A stretch of DNA of 63,604 nt from the NCBI GenBank assembly GCA_017463865.1, contig JAFTOI010000018.1, positions 1 through 63,604 on the forward strand, read 5' to 3'. This DNA is from Clostridia bacterium. Lineage in GTDB: Bacteria; Bacillota; Clostridia; Oscillospirales; CAG-272. This document shows positions 27,227 to 36,086 of the stretch, piece after piece. The stretch's first letter is position 1; each line of letters opens with the position of its first letter. The notes under the pieces are model-generated. The model was not told where the DNA came from. It saw nothing but the letters and a program-made list of their open reading frames with translations, and did no database searches. The translations under genes were made by a program, and so were the position numbers.

Positions 27227-27247
27227 AAATCAAACAGGAGGCAAATC

Positions 27248-29215
27248 ATGACCCCATCCACCACCACAGCGCCGGCGGGGCGCAAAAAGAAGAAGCGCGT
27301 CGGACGGCGGATCATTCTGACGCTCGTCATTCTCGTCCTGCTCGGCGGGGCGGCGTTCGGCGTGTACTGGCTCTTCTTCCGGGAGACGCCCAAGGTTGCC
27401 ATGACCGACAAGACCACCTTCGGCGCGCTTGACCGAGCCATCGAGGGCTCAGGCACGACGGTGCCGGCTGAGACGCTGGCCATCACAGCCGCTTCTCGCG
27501 CAGAAATTAAAGAGGTCTATGTCAAGGCCGGAGACTATGTTGAGGAGGGCCAGCTGCTCTACACTCAGGACGACAGCGAGATCGACGAGAAGATCGCCGA
27601 CTACGAGGAGGAGATCGAAACCTACGAGGACGAGATCACCGAGTACGAGAACTCCATCGTTGAGCAGCAGAACAACATCACCGACTACAACGAGAAGATT
27701 GCCGACTACTACACCGAGATCGCCGAGGTCAACGAGGCCCGGCAGAACCTGACCATCCGCGCCGATTTCGCCGGCAAGATCACCAAGCTGAACGCCGAGG
27801 TGGGCAAGAATGTCAACTCGGGTACGACGCTGGCCGTTCTGACCGACGAGAGCACGATGACTCTGACGCAGTATTTCAGCTATGCCTACGCCGATCAGGT
27901 CAAGGTCGGCATGGCGGCCAAAATCTCGGTCAGCGGGCAGATGCTGACACTGGACGGCACGGTCAGCGCCGTCAGCTGGGTCGAGCGCATTACCGACGAG
28001 GGCATGAAGTGCTTCGCCGTGACGGTCAAGCTGGCCAACCCCGGCGTGCTACAGTCGGGCGAGAGCGCAGCCTGCTACCTCATCACCGACGACGGCACCC
28101 GGTTATATCCCGCGCTCGATGGCGTGCTGGAGTGGAGAGCCACCGAGAACATCACGGCCGGCGCCTCGGGCGAGCTGACAGCCATCAAGGTTGCCGACTA
28201 CGATCAGGTCGCGGCTGGACAGGTGCTCTTCGTCATCGACGCCACGACCTACGACACGCAGCTGGAGAATCTCCAGAAGCAGATCGAAAACTGTCAGAAA
28301 CAGATCACACAAGCCGAGAAGCAGATCACGAACTACGAAAAAAAGATCGAATCGACCAAAGAAAAGATCGAGACAACCCGCGAGAGCATCGCGGAGACCG
28401 AGGAGTCGCGCGCCGACTTTGCCATGCGCAGTGAGATCTCGGGCAAGGTCATGTACTGCACCGTCGAGGCGGGCGATACCCCCAACACGATGATGTCGAT
28501 CATCACCATTTATAATATGGATACCATGACCATCTCGGTCAACTTCGACGAGCTCGACGTCGACTACATCAGCGAGGGCACCAAGGTGACCATCACCCGC
28601 ACCAGTGCGGAGCGCAATACTTATTATGAAGGCACCATCACCTACCTCAGCCCCGAGGCGACCTCCTCGAACGGTGTGGCGACCTTCGCCGCCACCATTG
28701 AGATCGACTCGAAGGGCGAGCTTTCCTCGGGCGTCAGCGTCAGCTACAGCATCTCCCTCGGCGACAGCGAGGAGGGCGTGCTGGCCCCCATCTCTGCGCT
28801 GAAGTCGCATGAGGATCAGTATTACCTCTACGTCAAGGCCGACGAGCGGCCGGCGAACGCCGTTGATCTGGTTGATCCCGAGACTGAAGTGCCGGAGGGC
28901 TTCTATGCCGTGCCGGTCGAAGTCGGCAACGCAAATGCGCAGTACATCCGCATCCTCTCAGGCGTCGAGAAGGACGTCGAGGTCTTCACCCGCTACCGCC
29001 AGCAGGCGCCCAGCGGCGGCAGCAGCACCAGTGACAAGCAGGGCGATGACGAAATGAGCTTCGAGGATATGTTCGGCTCGGGTGCGATGCCCAGCTTCGG
29101 CGGGCAGTCCGGCGGCATGCCCAGCTTCGGCGGAAGCAGTGGCGGCGCAAGCAAAACGCCGTCCATGCCCAGCGGCGGCGGCCAGTCGGGCGGCGGACGC
29201 GGCAGCAGAGGGTAA
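27248..29215 (+). CDS. HlyD/MacA-type membrane fusion protein with two tandem adaptor modules
   Basis: 655 residues, longer than the usual 350-450. N-terminal basic stretch and one membrane span (about 20-45, after KKKKRVGRR). Module 1: lipoyl half near 80-105, coiled coil rich in E/Y/I (about 110-160), lipoyl half (ADFAGKITKLNAEVG), beta-barrel. Module 2 repeats this: TAGASGELTAIKVADYD, coiled coil rich in K/Q (LENLQKQIENCQKQIT...), then RSEISGKVMYCTVEAGD and barrel. The last 60 residues are Gly/Ser/Pro/Met-rich (MPSFGG twice). The ATG at 27248 has CAGGAGG upstream. First gene of an operon with a MacB-type ATPase and permease. Confidence 0.87.
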   Translation: MTPSTTTAPAGRKKKKRVGRRIILTLVILVLLGGAAFGVYWLFFRETPKVAMTDKTTFGALDRAIEGSGTTVPAETLAITAASRAEIKEVYVKAGDYVEEGQLLYTQDDSEIDEKIADYEEEIETYEDEITEYENSIVEQQNNITDYNEKIADYYTEIAEVNEARQNLTIRADFAGKITKLNAEVGKNVNSGTTLAVLTDESTMTLTQYFSYAYADQVKVGMAAKISVSGQMLTLDGTVSAVSWVERITDEGMKCFAVTVKLANPGVLQSGESAACYLITDDGTRLYPALDGVLEWRATENITAGASGELTAIKVADYDQVAAGQVLFVIDATTYDTQLENLQKQIENCQKQITQAEKQITNYEKKIESTKEKIETTRESIAETEESRADFAMRSEISGKVMYCTVEAGDTPNTMMSIITIYNMDTMTISVNFDELDVDYISEGTKVTITRTSAERNTYYEGTITYLSPEATSSNGVATFAATIEIDSKGELSSGVSVSYSISLGDSEEGVLAPISALKSHEDQYYLYVKADERPANAVDLVDPETEVPEGFYAVPVEVGNANAQYIRILSGVEKDVEVFTRYRQQAPSGGSSTSDKQGDDEMSFEDMFGSGAMPSFGGQSGGMPSFGGSSGGASKTPSMPSGGGQSGGGRGSRG

Positions 29216-29219
29216 GCCC

Positions 29220-29918
29220 ATGGCACTGATCGAACTGCACAACATCTACAAGATCTACGCCGAGGGCGAAGAGAACGAGGTCCGCGCCCTCGACGGGGTC
29301 GATCTGACCATCGACCGGGGGGAGTTCGTCGCCATCGTCGGCACCTCCGGCTCGGGCAAATCGACCATGATGAACATCCTCGGCTGCCTCGATGTGCCCA
29401 CCTACGGTGACTACTACCTCGACGGCATCTCGATCAAGGAGCGCACCGAGCGCGAACTGGCCGAGATCCGCAACTTTCAGATCGGCTTCATTTTCCAGGG
29501 CTACAACCTCATCCCGTCGCTCTCTGTCTGGCAGAATGTCGCGCTTCCCATGTCCTATCAGGGCGTGCGCAAGGATGAGCAGTACGACCGCGCCATGGCG
29601 GCGCTGGAGCAGGTCGAGATCGCCGAGAAGGCCGAGAACCGGCCCAACCAGCTCTCGGGCGGCCAGCAGCAGCGTGTCGCCATCGCGCGCGCCATCGCGA
29701 CCCAGTCGCCCATCATTATGGCCGACGAACCGACCGGCGCGCTTGACACCAAGACCGGCGCGCAGGTGCTGAGCATCCTGCGCGACCTGAACCGCGCCGG
29801 GACGACGGTCATCCTCATCACCCACGACAACGGCATCGCCGCGCAGGCACGCCGGCGCGTGCGGGTGCAGGACGGAAAGATCATCGAAGACGAGATCCTC
29901 GAGGAGGTGAGCCCATGA
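29220..29918 (+). CDS. MacB/LolD-type ABC transporter ATP-binding protein
   Basis: 232 residues. Walker A GTSGSGKST near 40-48, Q-loop FIFQGYNL near 90, signature LSGGQQQR near 145-152, Walker B IIMADEPTGALD near 165-176, H-loop THD near 200. All ATPase residues are present. The ATG at 29220 with AGAGGG just upstream is preferred; the frame extends further 5' only through the Gly-rich tail of the previous gene. It partners the permease that follows with a 4-base overlap. Confidence 0.94.
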   Translation: MALIELHNIYKIYAEGEENEVRALDGVDLTIDRGEFVAIVGTSGSGKSTMMNILGCLDVPTYGDYYLDGISIKERTERELAEIRNFQIGFIFQGYNLIPSLSVWQNVALPMSYQGVRKDEQYDRAMAALEQVEIAEKAENRPNQLSGGQQQRVAIARAIATQSPIIMADEPTGALDTKTGAQVLSILRDLNRAGTTVILITHDNGIAAQARRRVRVQDGKIIEDEILEEVSP

Positions 29919-31096
29919 GCGCAATCAAGCTGGCCTTCGACGCCATTCTGGAGAAAAAGGGACGCTCCTTCCTGACCATGCTGGGCATCATCATCGGCGT
30001 GGCGGCGGTGCTGATCCTGGTCGGCCTGGTGTCGGGCTACAACGCCGACATCACCGCCTACTACGAGAAGCTGGGCGTCAACAAGATCACCGTCGACATC
30101 ACCTACTACGACCGCACCAACACGGTCGATATCACCGATGACCTCATCGCATTCATCGGCGACGATCTCGCCGACGCCGTCATCGGCATCACACCCGAGT
30201 CGACCTCGACCGGCACGCTGAAGTACATGGCCAACAGCAACTCCACCGCCACTGTCTACTTCGGCAATGAGCAGTGGTCGGCCTGCAACAACTACGTCAT
30301 CGACCGGGGCCGCGATCTGCTGCCGATCGACGCCGCACAGCGCAGCCGCGTCTGCGTCATCGGCACCTACGTCGCCGAGAGCCTCTTCGGCTACATCAAT
30401 CCGGTCGGCAAAACCATCACCTTCGGCGGCGAGCCCTTCCTTGTGGTCGGCACCTACTACCAGAAGGACGGCACCGCCGAGGATTCGATGGACGACATGA
30501 TCGTCATTCCCTACACCCACATCCGCGCGCTGAAAAATACCGCCACGGTGACCAAATTCACCGTCAAGGTGCAGAACGCCGACCTGATGGAGACCGTCAT
30601 GGCCGAGCTGGAGTATTTCCTCGGCGACACGCTGAGCACCAACACCAGCTCCTACACCCTCGAGAACGGCAACGACGCCATGACCGAGAGTGACGAGGAG
30701 ACCGCCTCCATCAGCATCGTTCTGGGCGGTGTCGCCTGCATCGCTCTGCTGGTCGGCGGCATCGGCATCATGAACATCATGCTGGTCACCGTCACCGAGC
30801 GCACCCGCGAAATTGGCATCAAGAAGGCCATCGGCGCCCAGCGCAGCGTCATCATCACGCAGTTTCTGGTCGAGTCGAGCGTGCTCAGCGCGGCTGGCGG
30901 CGTCATCGGCATCGTCATCGGCTACGCCGGCTCACTGATCTTAGGCAAGATCATCTACGACCTGATCCTCGTGCCGGATACGCTGGTCACGGTGGGGGCG
31001 GCCCTTTTCTCGGTCGTCATCGGTGTCGTGTTCGGGCTCTATCCCGCCGTCAAGGCCTCCGGCCTGCAGCCGGTCGACGCCCTGCGTGCAGACTAA
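29915..31096 (+). CDS. MacB/FtsX-type ABC transporter permease
   Basis: 393 residues. N-terminal span (about 18-40, RSFLTMLGIIIGVAAVLILVGLVSG), a large extracellular MacB_PCD-type domain (about 45-265), and three C-terminal spans (about 270-390) with the family GGIGIMNIMLVTVTERTREIGIKKAIGA segment. This mechanotransmission-type permease usually moves peptides, lipoproteins or toxic compounds with a HlyD/MacA partner, which is encoded two genes upstream. Overlaps the ATPase gene by 4 bases. Confidence 0.94.
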   Translation: MSAIKLAFDAILEKKGRSFLTMLGIIIGVAAVLILVGLVSGYNADITAYYEKLGVNKITVDITYYDRTNTVDITDDLIAFIGDDLADAVIGITPESTSTGTLKYMANSNSTATVYFGNEQWSACNNYVIDRGRDLLPIDAAQRSRVCVIGTYVAESLFGYINPVGKTITFGGEPFLVVGTYYQKDGTAEDSMDDMIVIPYTHIRALKNTATVTKFTVKVQNADLMETVMAELEYFLGDTLSTNTSSYTLENGNDAMTESDEETASISIVLGGVACIALLVGGIGIMNIMLVTVTERTREIGIKKAIGAQRSVIITQFLVESSVLSAAGGVIGIVIGYAGSLILGKIIYDLILVPDTLVTVGAALFSVVIGVVFGLYPAVKASGLQPVDALRAD

Positions 31097-31112
31097 CATA
31101 TAAGGAAGGATT

Positions 31113-33890
31113 ATGCGCATGAAAACGATATCCCTTAAATTCGCCGCGCTCTGTCTGGCAGTCCTGCTCTGCTGCGGCGCGCTGGCCGCGCCGGCCTCGG
31201 CGGAGGGCGGCCGGGAAACCGCCTTCACCGACATCACCGACACCGAGACGGCGCAGGCCGCCTCGGTCCTTGCCGCCTTCGGCGTCGTGTCGGGCTACGG
31301 CGACGGCCGCTTCGGGCCGGATGATCTGCTCACCCGCGCCCAGTTCGCCAAGATGGCCATCGTGCTGATGGGGCTGGAGGATCAACTGCTGACCGCTTCG
31401 CAGAAGACCCTCTTCTCGGACGTGACCTCCGCCCACTGGGCGGCGGCTTACGTCAACCTCGCCTACTCGAAAGGGCTCATCCAGGGCTACGGCAACGGTT
31501 ACTTCGGCCCCGATGACAACATCGCCTACGAGCAGGCCGTCACCATCGCCCTGCGCATCCTCGGTTACGAGGCGGGCGACATCGGCAATTACTATCCCGA
31601 CGATTACCTCAACTTCGCCGACCGGCTCGACCTGACCGACAGCCTCGACCGCCTCGCCGGCGAGGCAATGACCCGCGGCGAGGCCGCGCGTCTGCTCTAC
31701 GCCCTGCTCACCTGCACGACCAAAACGGGCGGCATCTACGCCGACAAGCTGGCCGAGAAGACGGTGAAGGATGTGATCCTGCTCGACGCCGACACCAATT
31801 CCCCCGACGGCATCCTGAACGCCGCCAAGTTCTACTCGGCAGGCCAGGCGGTCTGGTATCCGCGCGCCGGCGAGCTCGACGCGGGCATGGTCGGCAGCGC
31901 TGGCATGGCGCTGCTCGACGAGGACGGGTATGTGATCGCCTTCCTGCCCGAGGAGACGCGCTACACCGTCGTGGACGGCATCCTGCTGTCCAACAACACC
32001 CGCGACAGCGGCCGCTACGCGGTCAAGCTCTACGCCGAGGGGGGGACGGTCGTCTACCCGCGTGCCAACACCATCTCGGCCAACCTCGTCGGCTGCACCG
32101 GCTCCCTGCTGCTCAGCGAAAACGGCTATGCCACCGCCTTCATCTCGGACGATATGGCCACCTACGACCTCACCTCGGACGCCGTCCTGCTGAGCAACAA
32201 CGCCATGTCCGACACCGGCGTGACCGGCTGCGCCGAGTTCTGGGTGAACGGCAAGTCGGTCTACTACAAGCAGGAGAGCGGCTCGCGCCTGCCGAATGAG
32301 CGGGTCGGCCAGAGCGGCATCATCCTCAGCGACGACAGCAGCGTCGTCCTCGACTTCCTGCCCGACGGCACCGCCTACACCATCAAGAGCGGCGTCTACC
32401 TTGGCGAGACGAGCGGCTACAGCCCCTACGGCGGCAGCTTTTACATCGGCGGCCGCACCGTCAGCTATCCCATCACCTCCCGCATGAGCAGCCAGAGCGG
32501 GACAAGCGGCCGCCTGCTCATCAACGAGACCGGCTATGTCACCGCCTTCCTCGCCGACAGCTCGGCCTCCTACAGCATGTCCGCCGACGCCATTCTGCTC
32601 GCCACCGACGTCACCTCCGACACCGGCAAGTCGAACTGCGCCGAGTTCCTTGTGAACGGCAAGCTGGTCTACTATGCGGTCAGCTACGCCAGCGGCCTGT
32701 CCGACCGCATGATCGGCCAGTCGGGCACCGTCCTCTTCGATGACGATAGCTATGTCCTCGACTTTATCGCCGACGGCGATACCTACGATGTCTTCACCGG
32801 CGTCTACGTCGAAACCACCTCCGCGGGCGCGACCTTCCTTGTGGGCAGCGATTCGGTCACCTACCCCACCGCAGTCTCGATCTCGTCGAACCAGGCGGGC
32901 TGCAGCGGCCGCGTCGTACTCAACGACGCTGGCTATGTCACCGCCTTCGTCGCCGACACCAGCGAAAAGAGCAGCATCATCACCGGCGCCATCCTGATCA
33001 GCGCCTACACGACGGCGGGCACCACCTACGGCGCCAAGTTCTACGTTGACGGCAAGACGATCACCTACCCCTACACGACCACCACCACGACCTACCCGTG
33101 GTACAGCGGTACTGCCTACCCCTGGTACGGCACCGGCTATTATTACGGCTATGCGCCCACCTACACGACGGTGAACGGTTCGCTCAGCGGCTATGTCGGT
33201 TACTCGGGCACCCTGCTGCTTGATGCAAACGGCTGTATCTCCGATTTCATCCCGAACGGCGACTACTACCGCCTCATCACCGGCGTGGTCGTGAGCAGCG
33301 GCACGGCGAGCGGCCTCGGCTACTTCGGCGGCAGCTATATCAGCATCTACACCGGCGGTCAGACGCTGCAGTACATGCAGTCGGGCTCGATCAACGCCCA
33401 GAGCGGCGCGTCGGGCATCCTGCTGGTGAACACCTCGGGCTATGCTGTCGCCTTCATCGCCGATTCGAGCGGCGGCAGCTACTCGATGTCGCAGTCGGGC
33501 GTCCTGCTCTCGACCGGCGAGATCGCCGCCGACGGCTCGACTGTGCTGGCAAAGCTCTACGTCAACGGCAATGTGACCACCTACGCCGTCTCGGGCTCGA
33601 TCTCGTCCGATTACATTGGCCGCACCGGCAAGCTGATGCTCGACGCCAGCGGCTGCGCCGTCGGGTTCATGCCCGAATCGGGCAGCACCCGCAGTGTCAC
33701 CGTGACGACGGCCAGCGCCGATACGCTCACGACGGAGAGCGGCAGTTACAGCATGCGCAGCAGCCTGCCCGTCATCTCGGGCGGCAGCGTCACGACCTGG
33801 GGCACCGCGGCGTCGACCCTCACGGCAGGGACGGCGCTCACCATCCACTTCGATTCGCTGGGCAGCATCAGCCTCATCGTGATCGGATAA
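31113..33890 (+). CDS. S-layer-homology surface protein with nine tandem repeats
   Basis: 925 residues. Signal peptide (about 1-31, cleavage near PASAEG). Three SLH domains: about 36-82 (FTDI...GYGDGRFGPDDLLTRAQFA), 98-148 (FSDVTSAHWAAAYVNLAYSKG) and a weaker third with MTRGEAARLL near 190; these bind secondary cell-wall polymer. From about 220 to 880 come nine repeats of 60-90 residues with the pattern GVLLS...FYVNGK.V.YP...GxSGxLLLxxxGYVTAFIxD. The seventh repeat carries a Tyr/Thr/Trp-rich insertion. AAGGAAGG precedes the ATG; ATG at 31119 is also possible. It lies 16 bases after the permease and is probably co-transcribed. Confidence 0.9.
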   Translation: MRMKTISLKFAALCLAVLLCCGALAAPASAEGGRETAFTDITDTETAQAASVLAAFGVVSGYGDGRFGPDDLLTRAQFAKMAIVLMGLEDQLLTASQKTLFSDVTSAHWAAAYVNLAYSKGLIQGYGNGYFGPDDNIAYEQAVTIALRILGYEAGDIGNYYPDDYLNFADRLDLTDSLDRLAGEAMTRGEAARLLYALLTCTTKTGGIYADKLAEKTVKDVILLDADTNSPDGILNAAKFYSAGQAVWYPRAGELDAGMVGSAGMALLDEDGYVIAFLPEETRYTVVDGILLSNNTRDSGRYAVKLYAEGGTVVYPRANTISANLVGCTGSLLLSENGYATAFISDDMATYDLTSDAVLLSNNAMSDTGVTGCAEFWVNGKSVYYKQESGSRLPNERVGQSGIILSDDSSVVLDFLPDGTAYTIKSGVYLGETSGYSPYGGSFYIGGRTVSYPITSRMSSQSGTSGRLLINETGYVTAFLADSSASYSMSADAILLATDVTSDTGKSNCAEFLVNGKLVYYAVSYASGLSDRMIGQSGTVLFDDDSYVLDFIADGDTYDVFTGVYVETTSAGATFLVGSDSVTYPTAVSISSNQAGCSGRVVLNDAGYVTAFVADTSEKSSIITGAILISAYTTAGTTYGAKFYVDGKTITYPYTTTTTTYPWYSGTAYPWYGTGYYYGYAPTYTTVNGSLSGYVGYSGTLLLDANGCISDFIPNGDYYRLITGVVVSSGTASGLGYFGGSYISIYTGGQTLQYMQSGSINAQSGASGILLVNTSGYAVAFIADSSGGSYSMSQSGVLLSTGEIAADGSTVLAKLYVNGNVTTYAVSGSISSDYIGRTGKLMLDASGCAVGFMPESGSTRSVTVTTASADTLTTESGSYSMRSSLPVISGGSVTTWGTAASTLTAGTALTIHFDSLGSISLIVIG

Positions 33891-33917
33891 ATCTCGCGCG
33901 CATGCGTACAAATCAAG

Positions 33918-33946
33918 GGGCGCTCCGGCCTTTGGCCGGAGCGCCC
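33918..33946 (+). terminator. hairpin ending the export/SLH operon
   Basis: Perfect 13-base stem GGGCGCTCCGGCC / GGCCGGAGCGCCC with TTT loop, followed by TCACTTTGTTT. Confidence 0.75.
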
Positions 33947-33969
33947 TCACTTTGTTTGGATATCCATAC

Positions 33970-34800
33970 TCACTCCGCCATTTTACGCTTCCTGTCCCTG
34001 TATTCGCTCGGATTCTGCCCCGTGTAGGTGCGGAAGGTGCGGGTGAAATAGGATTGATTGGCAAAGCCGCAGGCTCTGCCGATCTCGCCGATGGTCATCT
34101 TCTTTTCCGCTAAGAACGCCTTCGCCTTTTCGCACCGCACCAGATTCAGGTAGGACACGACCGAATATCCCGTAATGCGCCGGAACTCCCGGGCGAAATA
34201 GTATTTGCTCAACCCGGCGAACGCCGCGATATCCTCCAGCGACAGATCCCGATGGCTCTCGGAGCGGATGTACCCGATGGCCTGTTTGATGCTGGCCAGC
34301 AGGCGGGAGTCGGTGTGCGGCTTATCCTCGGTTTTGCCGTAACGGCGGCAGAGCAGCGCCATGATTTGCAGGACATCCCCCCGCAGGGTGGGCACCCGGT
34401 AGGGCAGCTGCGCCTTGGCGGTAAACTCCTGCTGAAAGGCTTCAATCAGACCGGCGATCTCGTCGTCCCGGAGCAGCGGATCAAAGCGGATGATGTTGGT
34501 GTCAAAGTGGTTGGCCAGACAGAAGGAGCGGTCGACGATCAGGCAGAAATAGCGCATTTCCTCGATGGAGGAAACGCTGTGCAGGCTGTTTGCGTTGATG
34601 ACCACAATGTCGCCCGCCTCCACCGGCAGACGTATTTCGTCGTTTTGAATCATTCCGCTTCCGCGCAGCACCAGAAGGATTTCGATGTTTTCATGCCAGT
34701 TGCAGGTGTTGCTGGGCCAGTTGGGGCGGAGACAGAAATCATGAAAAATGAAGGGCAGGCTGGGATCTTTCATCTTATGGACTTCGTAGGTCGTATGCAT
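33970..34800 (-). CDS. AraC-family transcription regulator
   Basis: 276 residues: N-terminal cupin sensor (about 1-150; NWHENIEILLVLRGSG and VEAGDIVVINANSLHSV) and C-terminal double helix-turn-helix (about 175-272; LSLEDIAAFAGLSKYYFAREFRRITG and TIGEIGRACGFANQSYFTRTFR). The ATG at 34800 has GAGG 7 bases upstream; the frame extends to 34842 without ribosome site. Divergent from the Idh/MocA oxidoreductase gene, which it likely activates in response to a sugar. Confidence 0.92.
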   Translation of the reverse strand: MHTTYEVHKMKDPSLPFIFHDFCLRPNWPSNTCNWHENIEILLVLRGSGMIQNDEIRLPVEAGDIVVINANSLHSVSSIEEMRYFCLIVDRSFCLANHFDTNIIRFDPLLRDDEIAGLIEAFQQEFTAKAQLPYRVPTLRGDVLQIMALLCRRYGKTEDKPHTDSRLLASIKQAIGYIRSESHRDLSLEDIAAFAGLSKYYFAREFRRITGYSVVSYLNLVRCEKAKAFLAEKKMTIGEIGRACGFANQSYFTRTFRTYTGQNPSEYRDRKRKMAE

Positions 34801-34852
34801 GGGAGAACCTCGAAAAAGCAAGATTGTGTTAAACATGAGCAAAAATATTGAA

Positions 34853-34881
34853 TTGACAAATCTCTTTTTTTATTATACAAT
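34853..34881 (+). promoter_or_regulatory. sigma-70 promoter of the Idh/MocA oxidoreductase
   Basis: TTGACA at 34853-34858, TACAAT at 34876-34881, 17-base spacer. Confidence 0.83.
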
Positions 34882-34945
34882 CAAAATCAGAAAAAAGCAA
34901 GCCCCCTGGCTGTATATCATCGAATTTCAAGGAGGATCCATTCCA

Positions 34946-36007
34946 ATGGAAAAGATCAAGGTTGCCATTGTCGGCGTCGGAAGCATTTCCAACGTCCATA
35001 TCCGCGGCTATCTGGCCAACAAAAACGCAGAGCTGTATGCATTCTGCGACATCAACGAAAAGCGGCTTCATTACATGGGTGAAAAGTACGGCGTGACCCG
35101 CCTGTACACCGACGAGGCCGAGATGCTGCGCGATCTGCCCGAGATCGAGGCAGTCAGCGTCTGCACCTGGAACAGCGCGCACGCGCCCTGCAGCATCATG
35201 GCGCTCAACGCCGGCAAGCACGTGCTCTGCGAAAAGCCCATGGCGATGAGCGTGGAGGAGGCGCTGGAGATGCAGGCCGCCGCCGAGAAGAACGGCCGGC
35301 TGCTGATGATCGGCTTTGTCCGCCGCTTCGGACAGGACTGCGACACGGTGATGGATCTGATGGCGAACGACCGGCTGGGCGAGCTCTATTATGCCAAGGC
35401 GCTCAATCTGCGCCGCAACGGCGCGCCCGGCGGCTGGTTCGGGGATAAATCCCGCTCGGGCGGCGGCCCGCTGATCGACCTCGGCGTGCATTCCATCGAC
35501 CTTGTCCGCTATCTGATGGGCAAGCCCCGCGCGGTCTCGGTGTACGGCTCGACCTTCACTAAGCTGAAAAACCGCCCGAACATCAAGACATCGAAGGCCT
35601 ATGTTTCGGCGGGCTCCTCGTCGAACGACGTCTACGACTGCGAAGACCTGGCCACCGCCATGGTGCGCTTCGACAACGGCGCCGTGCTCTCGCTGGAGAT
35701 GAGTTTCAGCCTCAACGTCCCCGAGAACCAGAACTACATCCAGCTGTTCGGCACCAAGAGCGGCGTGAAGATGGCCGACAAGGTCGAGATAGCCAGCGAG
35801 ATGGACGGGTATCTGACCAACATCTCCCTGGACGGCAAGACGGGCTTCGTCTTTGACGAGGCGTTCGTCCGAGAGACCGCGCATTTCCTCGACTGCATCG
35901 CCGGGAAGGCCGTCTGCCGCAATCCCGCCGAGGACGGCGTGGAGCTGATGCGGATCCTGACCGCGATCTACCAGTCTGCCGAGAGCGGCCACGAAGTGAT
36001 TCTTTGA
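34946..36007 (+). CDS. Gfo/Idh/MocA-family oxidoreductase
   Basis: 353 residues. N-terminal Rossmann fold (VAIVGVGSISNVHIRGY) and the EKPMA motif near 95, followed by the Gfo/Idh C-terminal domain with DLGVHSIDLVRYLMG near 178-192 (His of the active site). Such enzymes oxidise or epimerise sugars and inositols with NAD(P). ATG at 34946 with AAGGAGG 10 bases upstream. It is divergent from an AraC gene and ends against the GH10-containing operon, so it is part of a carbohydrate locus. Substrate not determined. Confidence 0.92.
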   Translation: MEKIKVAIVGVGSISNVHIRGYLANKNAELYAFCDINEKRLHYMGEKYGVTRLYTDEAEMLRDLPEIEAVSVCTWNSAHAPCSIMALNAGKHVLCEKPMAMSVEEALEMQAAAEKNGRLLMIGFVRRFGQDCDTVMDLMANDRLGELYYAKALNLRRNGAPGGWFGDKSRSGGGPLIDLGVHSIDLVRYLMGKPRAVSVYGSTFTKLKNRPNIKTSKAYVSAGSSSNDVYDCEDLATAMVRFDNGAVLSLEMSFSLNVPENQNYIQLFGTKSGVKMADKVEIASEMDGYLTNISLDGKTGFVFDEAFVRETAHFLDCIAGKAVCRNPAEDGVELMRILTAIYQSAESGHEVIL

Positions 36008-36011
36008 CAGG

Positions 36012-36045
36012 AAATTGCCCCGAAACAAATGTTTCGGGGCAATTT
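36012..36045 (+). terminator. intrinsic terminator after the Idh/MocA gene
   Basis: Perfect 15-base stem AAATTGCCCCGAAAC / GTTTCGGGGCAATTT with AAAT loop and T-run. Core identical to the terminator at 10387-10425. Confidence 0.88.
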
Positions 36046-36086
36046 TTCTGCATGTGGGCCAGCATTTTCCGCGCGCCGACCACGCG

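Larger units (their letters stand above)
26791..27247. other. divergent spacer between ald and the export operon
   Basis: This 457-base gap holds the ald promoter (26850-26878), one copy of repeat family B (26962-27034), a TATAAT-type -10 (27194-27199) and a 16-base palindrome (27211-27226) before the HlyD-type gene. In 27040-27170 I see no gene or strong structure. Confidence 0.6.

Noticed and set aside
31750-33800. Regular repeats that might be a CRISPR array or tandem DNA repeat
   Set aside because: The repetition is at protein level (60-90 residue units) with divergent DNA. No short exact repeats with spacers were found here or elsewhere in the window.
31050-34064. A 1004-codon open frame on the minus strand opposite the SLH gene
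   Set aside because: It mirrors the codon pattern of the SLH gene, runs into the AraC gene, has no ribosome site and its translation is low-complexity V/A/G/D/R. It is a high-GC antisense shadow.
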